Of a stretch of 64,000 nt of DNA, positions 62,216-64,000 are shown in pieces. Within the stretch, counting starts at the first letter, position 1. The number at the start of each line of letters is the position of its first letter. The position numbers and the translations under genes are program-made. Where the stretch lies: assembly GCA_025786725.1 (NCBI GenBank), contig JAHLTZ010000004.1, forward strand, positions 186,001 to 250,000, written 5' to 3'. Below the pieces are notes generated by a model. It was not told the origin of the DNA. It made no database searches and worked only from the letters and a program-made list of their open reading frames with translations. This DNA comes from Syncephalis fuscata (lineage: Eukaryota > Zoopagomycota > Zoopagomycetes > Zoopagales > Piptocephalidaceae).

Positions 62216-62813
62216 GCAAGAATAAACATTTTACTTTAGCACTGTGCTACAGTCTGTTGATATGGGTTTATTTAGCAATCACTTGTGGACATGAATTATT
62301 GACTGCTGCCTAACAACACTTCCAATAGCAGAGCATTCAATTTTAGCATTGCTGTCATCGATTGTTCAACCATACAGCAATGTAACAACACTAGGCTGCA
62401 CTGATTTGGCAATCTCCGTCAAATATATCCAGTGTTGAATGTACGGCGGCAACATACAAATACTAACCAGTGACAATTTAAATGCACAAGTGATTTATTT
62501 AGCAATGACTCAAAGAATAGTTATCTGTTTATTATATCCATAGTGGTTTATTATAGGCGCACACATCAAATTGCTAACAATTCAAGGCAAACTACATCAG
62601 GACAAGACTGTGGCATTGAAACTCATAGCAATATCACATTCTAAGCATATTCTTACCAGTCTGTAAATCCATGGCAATACTGTCATCATTCCAATAACTA
62701 TGGCTATATTCAATGAATATTGCTTTCAACACTTAATATAAAGACAATTTTTAATAAAGTAATTTTTATTTCATATATACTGACAAAAGAACGACAACGA
62801 TCATATTGCAGCG
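62129..62813. repeat. Truncated third copy of the tandem unit
   Basis: Matches 40591-41275 and 51361-52045 almost exactly and then ends abruptly at tcatattgcagcg, about 110 bp before the KAT14 start codon. The sequence beyond is the 3' end of BUD23. The breakpoint marks the right edge of the duplicated tract. Confidence 0.92.
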
Positions 62814-62843
62814 TAACACATATAACCAATATAGTAAAATTCA

Positions 62844-63964
62844 TTAGAATCGCGGTTTACGTTTACGTGCCGTATATTTCGAATCTTCGGCCACCTTTTT
62901 GCCTCGTTTACGCATTAATTCCTTCTTGCGCACCACCCAATCCTTATCTTTAACGCCCTTTCGCTGCTTATTCGATGGTCGACGCTCCCGTATACTAAAT
63001 AAACCAATTAACATTATACACTATTTTAATCATAGTTCACCTCCCACTTACCGATCTGCGTTGTAAACGACGCCATCCTCTTCCTCGCCAAGTGCACGAG
63101 GCATTTGATTTGATCCAGGCATCGAGCCAGTAAATAAACACAAATAATACTTTTTGGCCTTTTTGCTATTTGGATAATCAACTACTAAACCACCAGTAAA
63201 ACCGGAACGTGTTGCTTGTTCCATTATCATCTCAATTTGATTATCGTTTTCGGGATAGAATTGAAAGATGGCACGTGCCCCATTAGCTAGTGAACTATAT
63301 AGCGTTGTAAAAAACTGGGCCAATCGACGACGTGGTTCGTGCCACCGTTTATCAGCATTGCATAGCCATTGTAATACGGAAATACTAAATAATACATCAA
63401 TTATATTAGATATGGCTAATTTATACATAATTACGCTCTTATTACCTAATAGCACCATCAAATGTTCCCGGCCGAAATCCCAGACCCTCTCCTACATCCT
63501 GTAGAAATAGATCACCTTCAACTTCACGTTCCACAGCAATATCTATCAAATATTAATTAATTAATTAACACTTTAAACATAACAACTACTTTACACTTAC
63601 TTAACATGGCCGGTGCAATATCAAGTCCTACCCAATGATGGCCTTCCTCGTCCAGAATTTCACCACTAAGTCCCGATCCACATCCAATATCTAGCAACAT
63701 ACACTGCTTTCCTTCAGGTAAACAAAGCAATTCAAGAGCACGGAATGCCATTTCAGCTTGGATGCCAGCAATACGTGTACTAATATATTCATACTTGTTA
63801 ACAGCTATTGCTTGCCCCTATAAACACCACTTACTTTGAAGTGTATTTCTCCGCTTCGCCTTCATTATAAACCTATCCAATGACTATTAACCGATATATT
63901 CTATTCATTGGTTAGCCATTATATTTACCACTTCAGGTGGCCCCTGATGTTCTGGACGAGACAT
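62844..63964 (-). CDS. BUD23: 18S rRNA (guanine-N7) methyltransferase BUD23
   Basis: SAM-dependent methyltransferase that modifies a guanine in 18S rRNA with Trm112 and helps export of small subunits. The start ATG at 63964 gives [11 protein letters not shown], then [12 protein letters not shown], the SAM-binding motif [73 protein letters not shown] and [21 protein letters not shown]. The C-terminus is the basic BUD23 nuclear tail ([26 protein letters not shown]). Six or more GT-AG introns are present. The gene is complete in the window and its stop TAA is at 62844-62846, only 30 bp from the duplication edge. Confidence 0.93.
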
Positions 63965-64000
63965 TATCCTTAGTTACTTCTGCTAATCGTCGTCGTGACC

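Overview
The window reads as nuclear DNA of an AT-rich, compact-gene, intron-rich early-diverging fungus. Genes carry many short introns (mostly about 45-110 nt, GTAAGT donors), intergenic DNA is AT-rich, and the standard code is used. Fungal markers are a UPF0658 Golgi membrane protein, RIB3, an external NADH dehydrogenase with EF-hands and a Ran1/Sks1-type kinase. CEP44 (centriole-associated) and a KAT14/CSRP2BP-type acetyltransferase, both unlike Dikarya, make a zoosporic (flagellate) or similarly basal lineage likely; I cannot name the species.

Layout. 1-14.5 kb: RRP7 3' end, CDC7 kinase with an unresolved upstream gene, carnitine acetyltransferase, a TMX2-like protein, a Ubp1/USP30-like protease, a small Cys-rich membrane protein and a membrane J-protein. 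14.5-17.5 kb: cassette A. 17.5-21.6 kb: gene-poor AT-rich DNA with a foldback element. 21.6-36.6 kb: CEP44, BORCS6, a Ran1-like kinase, UMP/CMP kinase, a SIR2 deacetylase and UPF0658. 37.8-40.6 kb: cassette B, opposite in orientation to A, with a 0.5 kb inverted repeat beside it. 40.6-62.1 kb: two nearly identical tandem copies of a ~10.77 kb unit (KAT14, RIB3, NDE1, EMC4 and a cassette, C or D), followed by a 0.7 kb truncated third copy. 62.8-64 kb: BUD23.

The striking find is the gene in cassettes A-D. A 94-nt first exon encodes a signal peptide. After it come about 20 internal exons, all but one of exactly 3 nt, set in ~79-nt introns of near-identical sequence (period ~82 nt). Every intron is phase 1. 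Joining AG|NNN|GTAAGT units in order gives an open frame: signal peptide, a short pro-segment, a Kex2-type site VPL(A/S)KR, then a 14-15 residue peptide ending at a stop split across the last two microexons. A, C and D all give APQIPAPTPRPSWPP; B keeps the signal peptide and KR site but gives an unrelated peptide, EIVFEENFEVGLGS. One residue per exon with frame-neutral exons looks like a system for varying a secreted signalling or effector peptide residue by residue. This rests on reading splice signals; no transcript data were available.

Several ordinary genes show apparent single-base deletions that break the frame, so some assembly error (homopolymer deletions) is likely and small-indel conclusions need care.
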